Source: Lysobacteraceae bacterium 2PB
Lineage (GTDB): Bacteria > Pseudomonadota > Gammaproteobacteria > Xanthomonadales > Xanthomonadaceae
Length of the DNA: 64,000 nt
Assembly (NCBI GenBank): GCA_005502915.1
Contig: SCMT01000013.1
Location: 32,658 to 96,657 of the forward strand
Direction: 5' to 3'
Shown in pieces: positions 1 through 8,314 of the stretch. A model generated the notes under the pieces. That model was not told where the DNA came from and searched no databases. It saw only the letters and a program-made list of their open reading frames with translations. Within the stretch, counting starts at the first letter, position 1. The number at the start of each line of letters is the position of its first letter. Position numbers and translations under genes: made by a program.

Positions 1-320
1 AGCATGGCATCGTCCCAGCCGGCGTTCTCGGCGATGCGGTTGTCCGCGATCACCAGTGCGCGGCGCTGGGTCGGCGAGAGATGATCGAGCACGACGACCG
101 GCACGACCTCCAGCCCGAGCTTGCGCGCAGCGACCAGGCGGCCGTGCCCGGCGACGATCACGCCGTCGCCGCCAACCAGGATCGGGTTGGTGAATCCGAA
201 CTCGACGATACTGGCCGCGATCTGCGCCACCTGGTCTCCCGAGTGGGTGCGCGCGTTACGCGCATACGGCAGCAGCCGCGCGAGCGGCCAGTGCTCGATC
301 CGCTCAGCGACCCAACTCAT
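1..320 (-). CDS. ParB-domain protein, probable DNA methyltransferase fusion (partial)
   Basis: Only the N-terminal part is in the window; the gene runs off the left edge. Translation from the ATG at 320 gives a ParB/Srx-type nuclease fold with 'LLPYARNARTHSGDQVAQI', 'GVIAGHGRLVAARKLG' and 'RALVIADNRIAENAGWD'. These segments align closely with residues 10-105 of the next gene upstream (317-1780), so it is a second member of the same family and may also carry a C-terminal methyltransferase. Its start overlaps the stop of that gene by ATGA, so the two are probably translationally coupled. ParB-methylase fusions are common in phages, where they modify phage DNA. The catalytic half cannot be confirmed here. 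Confidence 0.75.
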   Translation of the reverse strand, partial: MSWVAERIEHWPLARLLPYARNARTHSGDQVAQIAASIVEFGFTNPILVGGDGVIVAGHGRLVAARKLGLEVVPVVVLDHLSPTQRRALVIADNRIAENAGWDDAM

Positions 321-1780
321 GCCGCCTCCGAGGTGGCGCCGCGGCGCTCGGCCGCGACGGCATCGAACGGCTTCCCGGTCGCTTCGTGCGTGATCGGCAT
401 GCCCGGCAGTTGCTGGCGGATGCGTTCGATGGCGACATCGACGTACTCAGCGGCGATCTCCACCGCGCGGCAGACGCGGCCGGTGCGCTCGCAGGCAATC
501 AGAGTGCTGCCGCTGCCGCCGAAGGGTTCATACACGATCTCGCCCGCGTCGGTGTATGCCTCGATCACGAACGTCGGCAGCGTGACCGGGAACACCGCCG
601 GATGATCGATGCCCCGGCCGAGCTTGCCCTTGTGGCGCATGATGCGAATGACCGAGTCCGGAATCCGCATGTCTTGCGTCGGCTGGTGCTCGTGCGACCA
701 CGTCAGCGCCCCGCCATCCCTGCCGCGCAGCGCGGTGGACGAGCCATCGGCGCGCAGGTGGATGTCCTGCCCGGCGAACTTGCACGGCACGGTCTTGTTC
801 GCCTTGCGGTTGTGGCGGTTGAAGTGGAAGACGAACTCGAAGCTGGGCGCGAGCCGTCCGCGCCAGTCGCCCGGCAGGCCCGGCCCTTGGTCCCAGACGT
901 ACCACCCGAATCGGCGCCAGCCCTGCGCGCGCATCCACGCGATCCACTCGTCCCAGTAGGGCTGCACTTCGTTGTCGTCGTGGACGAGACCGAGGTTGAC
1001 CAGCAGCTGGGCGTCGTGACGCAGTGCGCCTTCGGCAGCTGCGAATACGCCGCGCATCAGCGCGTCCCAGTCGCCGATACCGCTGGCGTAGTCGCGCTGC
1101 CGGGCGTAGGGCGGCGAGGTGATGCACAGGTGCGCGGCCTCGCCGCGCATCAGCGTCGCGACCACGGTCGGATCGGCGGCGTCGCCGCAGATCAGCCGGT
1201 GCCTGCCGATGATCCAGACATCTCCCACTCGGGACACTGGCGACAGTTGCGAGGCGGGATCGCGCTCGTCGTCGCGGTCTTCGCCACCGTCCTCGTCGGC
1301 CTCATCGTCGTTCGCCGCATCGACTTCGCGCGTCTGCGCCGGATCGCGGCATTGAGCGTCGCCGTCTTCCATCAGGTCGAGCAGGCGCTCGATCTCGCTG
1401 GCGGAGAAGCCGGTCAGGTCCAGATCGAAACCGACCTCGGCGAGATCGGCCAGTTCCAGCACCAGCATCGCCTCGTCCCAACCTGCATCGAGTGCGATGC
1501 GGTTGTCGGCGATCACCAGCGCGCGCTTTTGCGCCGGGCTCAGGTACGCCAGCTCGATCACCGGCACCTCGATCATTCCGAGCTTGCGCGCGGCGAGCAG
1601 CCGGCCGTGACCTGCGATCACGCCGTTGTCGCCGTCGACCAGGATCGGCGAGGTCCAGCCGAATTCCACGATGCTCGCGGCGATCTGCGCAACCTGCGCC
1701 TCGCTGTGCGTGCGTGGATTTTTCGCATAGGGAATCAGCGCCTCGACCCGGCGGGTCTCGACGGCGAGGGCGTGGGGCAT
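317..1780 (-). CDS. ParB N-terminal domain / site-specific DNA methyltransferase fusion
   Basis: 487 aa. Residues about 10-110 form a ParB-like domain ('GVIAGHGRLLAARKLG', 'ADNRIALDAGWDEAM'). An acidic linker (about 140-180) leads to an amino-methyltransferase domain with motif IV TSPPY (221-225) and the SAM-binding motif EPFGGSGST (418-426). This motif order is that of beta-class N4-cytosine/N6-adenine methylases. Such fusions occur in phages and prophages and are thought to protect phage DNA from host restriction; the target site cannot be read from sequence. It lies near the distal end of the leftward phage-type operon. A 348-bp gap separates it from the upstream gene at 2129, the largest gap in that operon. 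Confidence 0.88.
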   Translation of the reverse strand: MPHALAVETRRVEALIPYAKNPRTHSEAQVAQIAASIVEFGWTSPILVDGDNGVIAGHGRLLAARKLGMIEVPVIELAYLSPAQKRALVIADNRIALDAGWDEAMLVLELADLAEVGFDLDLTGFSASEIERLLDLMEDGDAQCRDPAQTREVDAANDDEADEDGGEDRDDERDPASQLSPVSRVGDVWIIGRHRLICGDAADPTVVATLMRGEAAHLCITSPPYARQRDYASGIGDWDALMRGVFAAAEGALRHDAQLLVNLGLVHDDNEVQPYWDEWIAWMRAQGWRRFGWYVWDQGPGLPGDWRGRLAPSFEFVFHFNRHNRKANKTVPCKFAGQDIHLRADGSSTALRGRDGGALTWSHEHQPTQDMRIPDSVIRIMRHKGKLGRGIDHPAVFPVTLPTFVIEAYTDAGEIVYEPFGGSGSTLIACERTGRVCRAVEIAAEYVDVAIERIRQQLPGMPITHEATGKPFDAVAAERRGATSEAA

Positions 1781-2128
1781 CGTGGACTCGAAAAGAACCC
1801 CACCGACCAGCGCGCCCGGGAACAGGGGGGATGCGAACGCGCTGGCCGATGGGGTGGAGAGAAGTGACGTGCAAACCTGGCGGGCCGCAAACCTGCAAAC
1901 CCTGCAACCCGTGCAAACCTTGGTTTGCGGTCAGACGGTAGCGAGGTTCCGCGGCTTTGCCCCCCGCTCTGGCAGGGGCGCAGGAAGGACCCGTAGACCT
2001 TGTGGGGCTACAACTGACCTCGTGGGTCGCTGTGGCCTCGCAGGCGTTGCGCCAGCGGGAGCACGTCGACCGTGGAGCAAAAGATACCTCGCAAAGGGGG
2101 TGGCTGTTTCTTCGCGGCGCCCTGCGTT
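1781..2128. other. Intergenic stretch inside the phage-type operon
   Basis: No convincing gene on either strand: the open frames that cross it lack recognisable motifs and are shadows of neighbours. Its one visible structure is the GCAAACC repeat cluster at 1871-1928. The rest shows no clear promoter or terminator. A regulatory or origin role is inferred only from the repeats and from the position among replication genes. Confidence 0.5.
1871..1928. repeat. Iteron-like cluster of GCAAACC repeats
   Basis: The heptamer GCAAACC occurs at 1871-1877, 1887-1893, 1895-1901 and 1913-1919, with a one-base variant (GCAACCC) at 1904-1910 and an inverted copy (GGTTTGC) at 1922-1928. The last direct copy and the inverted copy form a 7-bp-stem palindrome with a 2-base centre. 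Spacing from 1887 onward is 8-9 bp. Short direct repeats of this kind are typical of replication initiator or repressor binding sites. No initiator binding is proven. Confidence 0.55.
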
Positions 2129-2578
2129 TTACGATCCCGCATCGCTGGCTGCGACCGCTTGCGCCACGTTGCGCGATGCTGCGGTTTCGCCCGCGATGCG
2201 TGGCGGCTGCCCGTTGAGCTGGACTACGATCAGCGACAGGGCATGCCGCCAGCGGCGCCATGCGGTGACGCGCGAACATCCGTAGGCCTCGCAGATCGCC
2301 CGCCACGGCACATAGCGGGCGCGCGCCCAGATCAGGTGGCGCTGATGCTCTTCCAGCCATAGCAGCCACTGCGTGGTCTCGGCGAGCCGATCGATGGCCG
2401 CAGGCGTCGCCGGGATGCGCAGCACCGTCAGCTCGTCCGCATAGCCTTCCCACGACTGGCGCGCGATCTCGGGCCACATCGTGACGTAGCCGGCGACACG
2501 GGCGGGCGGGAGCCTGTGCGCGGTCACTGCCGCCTCGTGGAAGCGGTACTCGACGTCCTTGATGGTCCACACCTTCAC
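2129..2578 (-). CDS. DUF6362-like phage protein
   Basis: 149 aa, starting at a GTG (2578) that overlaps the stop of the resolvase gene by GTGA. A longer upstream frame exists but would read through the resolvase gene. The protein begins 'KVWTIKDVEYRFHEAA', has a tryptophan-rich middle ('TQWLLWLEEHQRHLIWAR') and an HTH-like segment 'WRAICEAYGCSRVTAWRRW' near residue 100. Similar proteins occur in prophages beside RuvC-like resolvases; the DUF6362 name is from memory of that family. A DNA-binding role is inferred from the HTH-like segment. Function unknown. Confidence 0.65.
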   Translation of the reverse strand: MKVWTIKDVEYRFHEAAVTAHRLPPARVAGYVTMWPEIARQSWEGYADELTVLRIPATPAAIDRLAETTQWLLWLEEHQRHLIWARARYVPWRAICEAYGCSRVTAWRRWRHALSLIVVQLNGQPPRIAGETAASRNVAQAVAASDAGS

Positions 2579-3042
2579 GCCGCACGCTCCTGCGCGATGG
2601 CCCAGTGCAGCAGGGCGAGCGCGTCCGCCTCGTTGTCGTCGACCGGGGCATGGCCCCAGCGCCGTACCGCTTCGAGCACGTCGTCCTTGTTCGCGTTGCC
2701 CTTGCCGGTGGCGTGCCGCTTGATCGTGCCCACGGGAACGCCCTGGTACGGGATCTGTCGCTGTTCGCACCAGGCACAGAGCTGGCCGAGGAAGCCGCCA
2801 TAGGCGTGCGCAGCATCCGTGGACGCGTGCCTGCGCACTTCCTCGAACGCGATGTGCTGCAACCCGCCCGAGAGCGATTGCAGTTCGTCCAGCCAGCGGG
2901 CGAAGCGCAGGTAGCGCATGCCGCCGCCCTCGAAGCGCTGTGGCCTAAAGGATTGGGTGCCGCTCGTCACGCGGCGATCGTGTGTGCGCAGCGCCCAGCC
3001 CGTGGTGGTGCCGAGGTCAAGCGCGAGAAGTCTCTGGGTCAT
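2575..3042 (-). CDS. RuvC-like Holliday junction resolvase (phage type)
   Basis: 155 aa from ATG 3042; an upstream in-frame start at 3072 exists but adds residues before the usual RuvC beginning. The RNase H-like fold opens with 'LLALDLGTTTGWAL' (first catalytic Asp), followed by 'IAFEEV' (acidic residue after beta-4) and C-terminal 'DDNEADALALLHWA' (the DxxD pair). This is the usual set of RuvC catalytic acids. It would cleave four-way junctions made during phage recombination or replication. It overlaps the DUF6362-like gene by 4 bp and follows the primase-helicase gene after about 120 bp, which hold a GT/GC alternating palindrome near 3105-3125 and TGACAC/GTGTCA inverted repeats. Confidence 0.85.
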   Translation of the reverse strand: MTQRLLALDLGTTTGWALRTHDRRVTSGTQSFRPQRFEGGGMRYLRFARWLDELQSLSGGLQHIAFEEVRRHASTDAAHAYGGFLGQLCAWCEQRQIPYQGVPVGTIKRHATGKGNANKDDVLEAVRRWGHAPVDDNEADALALLHWAIAQERAA

Positions 3043-3162
3043 TGTCAGGGTTCCATAGCGGGTGCCTGACACAGCCGACTTAGTTCATGGTTAGTCCCTA
3101 TACGTGCGTGTGCGCGCACGCGTGGGCGTAAATCATGGACAGTGTCAGCTGCGTCAGGCGTG

Positions 3163-5448
3163 TCAGTCGGCGTCGGCATAGGGGGTGTATCCGGACCTCG
3201 GCGTAACCTTCACCCCGATCCCCTGAAACCCCCGTACGCCCAGTGCGTTGCGCCATTTTTCGATGCCGCGGGTGATCAGCAGGTCGGAGAAGCGGCGTTG
3301 CGAGCCGACGAACTCGCCAGCCGCTTCCGCCCACGCCTTCCAGTCGTTGAACAGTTCGCCGGTCAGGGCCTTGGCGTTGGCGTCACGGACGCAGCGCTCG
3401 TCGATCCACCGCCCCAGCGCGTCCTCGGCCTCGAAATACTCCTCGGTCGCCGAAACCACGCTGGCGGGCGGTTGGAGGCCCGTGCGCTGCCACTGCAGGC
3501 AGCCGGCCATCGCCCAGGCAAGGATGCCGTCGCGCTCGTCGAGCAGCCGCTCGGTGAGCTTCAGGTCGCGGCGCTCGGGCGGGATCGTCACCGTGAACGG
3601 GATCAGGTGCATGCGCCGCTTCATCGCCTCGTCGACGTTGCGGATCGCGGGCTTGTGATTGCCCGCGATGACCAGCTTGAACTGCGGGGTGTACTCGAAG
3701 AAGTCCTGGCGCATGAAGCGCGCCGAGACCTTGTCGCCGCCGGTGATGGCCTTGACCTTCGACTCGTTCCATCGCCGGCCCTGTTCGGTTTCGACCGATG
3801 CGACGAAGCGCGCGCCGCGCAGTCCTGCCAGATCTGTCGGGTGGCGGTCGCCCCGCGCTTCCATGAACGTGTCCATCGGCGCGTTGGTCGCGTAATCGCC
3901 GAGGATTGTGGCCAGTACGTTGACGAACACCGACTTGCCGTTGGCGCCTGTGCCGTAGAGGAAGAACAGCGCGTGCGCGCTGGTCGCGCCGGTGAGGCAG
4001 TAGCCGGCCATGCGCTGCAGGTACGCCTGCAGGTCGGCGTCGCCGCCGGTCACATCGCCGAGGAACGCGCGCCAGCGGGTGCAGTCGCCCCTCGGCGTGG
4101 CAGTGGCCAGCCGGGTGTGGTGCTCGGCGCGCGCGTGCGGTCGCATTCGCCCGCTGCGCAGGTCGACAATGCCGCTGGGGGTGTTCAGGGCATAGGGATT
4201 GGCATCCCAGACGTCGGCCGTGGCCGCATGCCGGCGGTCGGTGCGGGCAAGCCGCTCCACACCGCCGACCGTGCCACTGGCGGCAAGCTTGGCGGCGAGC
4301 CGGTGCGAGTCGGCCTTCAGCGCGGCCTCGCGGCAGACTGCGCGCACCAGGTGCTGGACCAGCAGGGTCTCGTCCGCCTGCCAGCGCCGGCCGTCCCACA
4401 GCAGCCATTTGCCCCAGGCAGCGCAGTAGCGCCAGTCCTCGGCGTAGCGGGTGGTGAAGGACAGCGCGAGCGCGTCGTCGGTCGCCCAGACCGAGGCCTC
4501 CTGCGTCGGCGTCGCGGTCGCCGGCTTGATGCTCATGCGCGGGCCATCCGTGATGAAGCCCGCGACATCGAAGCCGTCCATCAGCGCATCGGCGGCGTCC
4601 CAGCCCTCGGGCCTGTCGTCCGGCGGCAGCAGGATGTCGCACGAGGTCGCGCCCACCGCGAGCGTCGCCTGCGCCGCGGCGGTCGCGTACTCCCAGCCCG
4701 GCACGTCCTTGTCCGGCCACAGCAGCACGGCCTTGCCGGCCAGTGGCGACCAGTCGGTCTTGTCCACGGGCGCATTCGCGCCGTGCATTGCGGTGGTCGC
4801 GACGATCCCGGCATCGATCAGGGCCTGCGCGCATTTCTCGCCTTCGACCAGTACCACGGTCGGCGCCTGCGCGATGCCCGGCTGGTGATACAGCGGCCGC
4901 GGTTCCGGCGGCGCGGGCTTGCGACGCCGGGCATCCCAGGGCCGGAACTCCTTCTTGCCGCCGGGCGGATCGTAGCGGTAGACCACGGCGATTAGCTGAC
5001 CATCGGCGTCCAGGTAATCCCACTTGGCGGTCGCCGGGCCGAGTTCATCGATCGGTGGCGCCTTCTTCGGCTTCGCGATGGAGACTGCAGGCGTGCGGCC
5101 GAGCAGGCGCGTGGCTTCCTCAAGCACGCGCGCGAAGTCGTGCTGGGCGTCGAGCCGGTAATGCGCCGCAATCAGATCGAAGATGTCGCCGCCACTGCCC
5201 TCGGCGCGGTCGGTCCACAGGCCAGCCTTCTCGCCCGCCAGCACCACCTCCAAGCTGTCGCCCGGGCTGCCCAGCGCATCGCCGATCACGAACTTGCCGC
5301 GCCGCGACTTGCCTGCCGGAAACAGCGTCGCCAGCACCGCGTCCAGACGACCGATCAGCGCCAGGCGGATCGCCTCGCGCGAATCGTCCTGCGGCAGTGC
5401 GGGCTCAACTGGATCGGCGTCGTTGAAGTCGGTCCAGTCACTGCCCAT
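3163..5448 (-). CDS. Phage/plasmid primase-SF3 helicase (P4/D5 family)
   Basis: 761 aa. The N-terminal half contains a TOPRIM-like primase core: 'VVLVEGEKCAQALIDAG' (about 198-214, catalytic Glu) followed by 'LLWPDKDVPGW' (DxD). The C-terminal half is a superfamily 3 helicase: D5_N-type 'PSGIVDLRSGRMRPH', Walker A GTGANGKS (about 495-502), then 'KLVIAGNHKPAIRNVDEAM' and 'RRMHLIPF', typical of P4 alpha/D5 helicases. It should unwind and prime phage or island DNA. The ATG at 5448 lies within the end of the upstream HTH gene, giving an 11-bp overlap. Together with the Sak4-like and nuclease genes it defines a replication/recombination module. Confidence 0.9.
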   Translation of the reverse strand: MGSDWTDFNDADPVEPALPQDDSREAIRLALIGRLDAVLATLFPAGKSRRGKFVIGDALGSPGDSLEVVLAGEKAGLWTDRAEGSGGDIFDLIAAHYRLDAQHDFARVLEEATRLLGRTPAVSIAKPKKAPPIDELGPATAKWDYLDADGQLIAVVYRYDPPGGKKEFRPWDARRRKPAPPEPRPLYHQPGIAQAPTVVLVEGEKCAQALIDAGIVATTAMHGANAPVDKTDWSPLAGKAVLLWPDKDVPGWEYATAAAQATLAVGATSCDILLPPDDRPEGWDAADALMDGFDVAGFITDGPRMSIKPATATPTQEASVWATDDALALSFTTRYAEDWRYCAAWGKWLLWDGRRWQADETLLVQHLVRAVCREAALKADSHRLAAKLAASGTVGGVERLARTDRRHAATADVWDANPYALNTPSGIVDLRSGRMRPHARAEHHTRLATATPRGDCTRWRAFLGDVTGGDADLQAYLQRMAGYCLTGATSAHALFFLYGTGANGKSVFVNVLATILGDYATNAPMDTFMEARGDRHPTDLAGLRGARFVASVETEQGRRWNESKVKAITGGDKVSARFMRQDFFEYTPQFKLVIAGNHKPAIRNVDEAMKRRMHLIPFTVTIPPERRDLKLTERLLDERDGILAWAMAGCLQWQRTGLQPPASVVSATEEYFEAEDALGRWIDERCVRDANAKALTGELFNDWKAWAEAAGEFVGSQRRFSDLLITRGIEKWRNALGVRGFQGIGVKVTPRSGYTPYADAD

Positions 5449-5674
5449 CGGCGACCTCCCTGACGGGCGCGACGATGGTCGCGTTGCGATCGCGCCACTG
5501 CTCCAACTCGCTCAGCCGGAACCGGACCAGGTGGCCGATACGATAGGCCGGCACGCCGCGCGCGCGGCGCTGGGTCTTGTTGTTGAGCCATTGCAACGGG
5601 ATGCACAGCGCCTCGTGCGCGGTGCGGGCATCCACCATCGGCTCGACATGGGGAGAGGCGACATCTGGGGTCAT
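5438..5674 (-). CDS. Small helix-turn-helix protein
   Basis: 78 aa, ATG 5674 overlapping the stop of the nuclease gene by ATGA. The sequence has an excisionase/AlpA-like winged HTH: 'DARTHEALCIPLQWLNNK' followed by 'VPAYRIGHLVRFRLSELEQW', the second part resembling the wing and recognition region of phage DNA-binding proteins. It probably binds DNA as a regulator or excisionase; no integrase is visible in the window to pair it with. Its C-terminus overlaps the primase start. Confidence 0.75.
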   Translation of the reverse strand: MTPDVASPHVEPMVDARTAHEALCIPLQWLNNKTQRRARGVPAYRIGHLVRFRLSELEQWRDRNATIVAPVREVADGQ

Positions 5675-6405
5675 GAAGCCCTCCAGCAGCGGTCCTGCCA
5701 TGTGCAGCACCTGCACTCGAAATGGGTCGGGTCCGAGAAGCTGCGTGGCAGCAACTCGCCTGCGTGGGTCGCGACCACCACCTGCACGGCCCGATCGGAC
5801 ATGCGCTGCGCGAGCTGGCCGTCGAAGGGCACGCGCTCGGCGTAGATCTCCATCGTGTCGGCATTGATGGCGGTGAACAGCGCCGGGTGTTCGTGCAGGC
5901 CGAGATAGGCCTGGTACATGGCGACCTGCGCGGCGTAGACGGGTTTGGCGACGGCGAGCCGGTGCTTCTCCAGCTCGCGCCAGGCTTTGGCGCCGAGGAA
6001 CTTGCACTCCCACAGCGCCGGATAGCTGTAACCCTCGGGGCCGCCGACCAGCACGCCGTCGACATGGCCCTTGAGCCGGCCGTCCAGCGCCGAGAATCCG
6101 AGCTGCGTGCCGTCGTCCTGGCGCGTGCGCAGGTCGAATCCCGCGCCGCGCAGCCACCCGATCATGCAGTCCTCGAGCACGTGGCCACGCTCGAAGATGC
6201 GCAGCATCCTGCCGGGCGTGTCGCGGCCGGGATCGACCGGGGCATCGGCATATTCGTACTGCAGGGCACGCGCGCATTCCACGCCCAGACGCGAGGCGCC
6301 GAGATACGTGCGCTTGCCCTCGGCCGCGCGCGCCTGTTGCAGGCCGATATCGATCAGGGCCTCCAGACGCCCCGACTCGGTCGACGACGAATTGAAATCC
6401 AGCAT
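5671..6405 (-). CDS. PD-(D/E)XK exonuclease, Cas4/RecB-like, probable Fe-S protein
   Basis: 244 aa. The nuclease core is visible as 'GHVDGVLVGG' (catalytic Asp) followed after about 15 residues by 'LWECKFLG' (ExK), then 'YAAQVAMYQAYLG' (the QxxxY helix of RecB-family nucleases). One cysteine near the N-terminus ('GVECARALQY') and three close to the C-terminus ('FECRCCTWQDRCW') match the layout that binds a 4Fe-4S cluster in Cas4 and AddB. A 5'-3' exonuclease role generating single strands for the Sak4-type annealase two genes away is inferred from context. No cas genes or CRISPR array were seen, so it is not a CRISPR adaptation gene here. Confidence 0.8.
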   Translation of the reverse strand: MLDFNSSSTESGRLEALIDIGLQQARAAEGKRTYLGASRLGVECARALQYEYADAPVDPGRDTPGRMLRIFERGHVLEDCMIGWLRGAGFDLRTRQDDGTQLGFSALDGRLKGHVDGVLVGGPEGYSYPALWECKFLGAKAWRELEKHRLAVAKPVYAAQVAMYQAYLGLHEHPALFTAINADTMEIYAERVPFDGQLAQRMSDRAVQVVVATHAGELLPRSFSDPTHFECRCCTWQDRCWRAS

Positions 6406-6415
6406 CGCAGCGCCC

Positions 6416-6835
6416 TCAGAACGGGATGTCGTCGTCTTCGAAGTCGTCCAGCGGCGGCAACCCGCGCACCGCGCGCGACTGCTGGTGCTGCTGGCGTTCG
6501 TAGGCGTGGATCACCGCATCGATGACGCGCAGGGCCTGCGTCTGCGAGTACTGCGCCAGCGGCACGGCAAAGCCGACCGCATCGGCGGCGTTGCCCAGCG
6601 CGCGCAGGCATGCGCGCTGTGCGTCGGGAGAAAGGGGCAAGGTCACGGGGGCGAGTTCCTGCAGCGACGCCGGCTCATGCCGGCGCCTGCTGTCGTAGAG
6701 TTGATGGAAGGCGTCCTGGCAACGGCGCGAGCAGAAGGCCCAGCGGTGCGGGTAACGTCTCGGATCGGCAGGCGCGCGCGTCAGGTCAAGGTGACCGAAG
6801 CCGCGCGCCTGTCGGCCACAGGCCCAGCACCGCAT
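6416..6835 (-). CDS. Small zinc-finger phage protein (DUF6511-like)
   Basis: 139 aa. It begins 'MRCWACGRQARGFGH' and has a second cysteine pair in 'AFCSRRCQDAF' (residues about 34-44), together a CxxC...CxxxC zinc-binding unit. The C-terminal part is helical and ends in an acidic tail 'LDDFEDDDIPF', which resembles the acidic tips of ssDNA-binding proteins. I relate it to phage DUF6511 proteins from memory. Function unknown; its place between the nuclease and the probable SSB suggests a DNA-metabolism accessory role. Confidence 0.65.
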   Translation of the reverse strand: MRCWACGRQARGFGHLDLTRAPADPRRYPHRWAFCSRRCQDAFHQLYDSRRRHEPASLQELAPVTLPLSPDAQRACLRALGNAADAVGFAVPLAQYSQTQALRVIDAVIHAYERQQHQQSRAVRGLPPLDDFEDDDIPF

Positions 6836-6844
6836 GTGCCGGCC

Positions 6845-7447
6845 TTACTGCGCCCACGTCGGGCGCCCGGTCGGGACCGCATGGGTGCCCTGCGCAGCCG
6901 GTGCCGGGGCGCGTGCGGCCGCAGCCGACGCGGCGCCAGGCCCGGCACCGGAACCGCCGGGGTAGTCGGGCTGGTCGGGTTCCACCGCCTGCTTGATGAT
7001 GTTGCGCGGGTCGCCGCGGTTGTCGCGCTCGACGTCGATCTTCGCGACGAACTCGATGCCCTCCAGTTCGTGGAAGCCCTGGATGCGCCGCGCGGCAGCG
7101 GCCTGCGGCGAGTTGTCGTCGGCCCGGACGCGGCGTGCCGAGTTGAGCAGCGCGCGCAGGAAGCTGCGACCCATGCCGCTCCAGGTCGGACCCTTGGGGC
7201 TGTACAGGCCGATGTTCGACCACAGCTTGCGCCTGGCGTACGGGCCTTCGAGCACCACGAACTCGCAGGCCAGGTAGATGGCTCCGGTCTCGTCGCTGCG
7301 CGTCGACCAGCCACCGGTCCAGCCCTGACTCGGGTCGTTGTAGCCGCCGGGCTTGATGCTCATCCTCACCCAGGCGATGGTGCCCTTGGGGATGAGGTCG
7401 AAGCTCTGCTGCTGTTCTGCGTCGTTGAAATCGTTCCAGACGGTCAT
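6845..7447 (-). CDS. Probable phage single-stranded DNA-binding protein
   Basis: 200 aa from ATG 7447, which overlaps the Sak4-like gene stop by ATGA; a longer frame exists but would read through that gene. It starts 'MTVWNDFNDAEQQQSFDLI', has a compact domain to about residue 150, and ends in a low-complexity Ala/Pro/Gly tail ('AASAAAARAPAPAAQGTH'). Proteins of this shape commonly follow Sak4-type annealases, and Sak4 proteins are known to work with a cognate SSB. The SSB assignment therefore rests mostly on context and tail composition, with no diagnostic motif. Confidence 0.55.
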   Translation of the reverse strand: MTVWNDFNDAEQQQSFDLIPKGTIAWVRMSIKPGGYNDPSQGWTGGWSTRSDETGAIYLACEFVVLEGPYARRKLWSNIGLYSPKGPTWSGMGRSFLRALLNSARRVRADDNSPQAAAARRIQGFHELEGIEFVAKIDVERDNRGDPRNIIKQAVEPDQPDYPGGSGAGPGAASAAAARAPAPAAQGTHAVPTGRPTWAQ

Positions 7448-8313
7448 GCGGTCACCGAAGAATGGGGCGTGGAGGACGTGGCAGGGCGCGTGAAGTCGAG
7501 CCGCTCCAGCGCCGGCCGTGCGCTGCCGGCGATCTTCTGCATCAGGCGTCCGAGGTGCGGTTCCTCGATCATGTCGAGGCGACCGGAGCGGTCCTTGGCG
7601 GGATATCCCCACGGATTGAGGGTGTGGCAGACGAAGGCGCGATACGCGGTGCCGTCGTCGGCTGCGATCTCGGTCATGGTGACGACCTCGTCGACAATGC
7701 CGGGCAGTTCGAGTCCCGTCTTGCTGCCGTCGATCTGCAGCTGCAGCTGGCGTCGACCGAAGTCATCAATCCGCTCTTCGAGGATGCCGACGAACCACAC
7801 GCTCTTGCCGCGGGTGTGCTGCAGGTGGGTCAGCCACGCGATCATCTCCTGCCCCATGAGGCCGTAGGCGCCCCGCATGTCGGGCTTGCCGGTCTTGTCG
7901 GAGTACGCCTGCGGCTGGCCCTTGCTCCACTGCAGGCACAGGCGCCCGGCGACGGTGATCGAATCGACGAACAGCGTGTGGTACCTCTCGAGCTGCGCCG
8001 GGTCGCCGTAGCGCGCGCAGGCCGCGTCGTAGTGCGCATGGCTGTACGCCTGATCGTCGCGCAGCGCCGGGTTGGGGCCGCCGATGAACACGGCCAGGTC
8101 CCGGCACTCGCTCCAGGTGCGCGGGCGCAGGCTGTCGCCAGCCCAGTCCTCGACCGCCAGATCGCCGGCCTCCAGATCCAGGAACAGGGTCGACGCTGCG
8201 TCGAGCGTCCACAGCTGTGAGGTCTTGCCGATGCCGGACTTGCCGATCAGCACGCCCTTCACGCCGCGGCGCTCGGACATGCGCTGATCGGCGCCGATGA
8301 TGGGAAGCGTCAT
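7444..8313 (-). CDS. Sak4-like RecA-fold ATPase (phage single-strand annealing protein)
   Basis: 289 aa. Walker A is GKSGIGKTS (residues about 24-32), then 'TLFLDLEAGDLAV' and a Walker B-like 'HTLFVDSITVAGRL' near residue 120. The rest ('MRGAYGLMGQEMIAWLTHL', 'GKSVWFVGILEERIDDFG') follows the pattern of phage AAA_24/Sak4 proteins, which are truncated RecA relatives that anneal single strands. It should cooperate with the downstream SSB-like protein and the PD-(D/E)XK exonuclease as a phage recombination set. It starts 1 bp after the stop of the upstream 164-aa gene. Confidence 0.82.
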   Translation of the reverse strand: MTLPIIGADQRMSERRGVKGVLIGKSGIGKTSQLWTLDAASTLFLDLEAGDLAVEDWAGDSLRPRTWSECRDLAVFIGGPNPALRDDQAYSHAHYDAACARYGDPAQLERYHTLFVDSITVAGRLCLQWSKGQPQAYSDKTGKPDMRGAYGLMGQEMIAWLTHLQHTRGKSVWFVGILEERIDDFGRRQLQLQIDGSKTGLELPGIVDEVVTMTEIAADDGTAYRAFVCHTLNPWGYPAKDRSGRLDMIEEPHLGRLMQKIAGSARPALERLDFTRPATSSTPHSSVTA

Positions 8314-8314
8314 C

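Noticed and set aside
386..1867. Long plus-strand open frame (493 aa) opposite the ParB-methylase gene
   Set aside because: Antisense shadow caused by high GC; no motifs, while the minus strand has complete ParB and methylase motifs.
3105..3125. Alternating GT/GC palindrome near the resolvase gene as a binding site
   Set aside because: Simple alternating sequence; dyad symmetry arises easily and no second copy is seen.
3142..4995. Plus-strand frame of 617 aa opposite the primase-helicase
   Set aside because: Arg/Val-rich shadow without family features; the minus strand encodes clear TOPRIM and SF3 motifs.
5671..6405. Cas4-like gene as sign of a CRISPR system
   Set aside because: No repeat-spacer array and no other cas genes; the neighbours are phage recombination genes.
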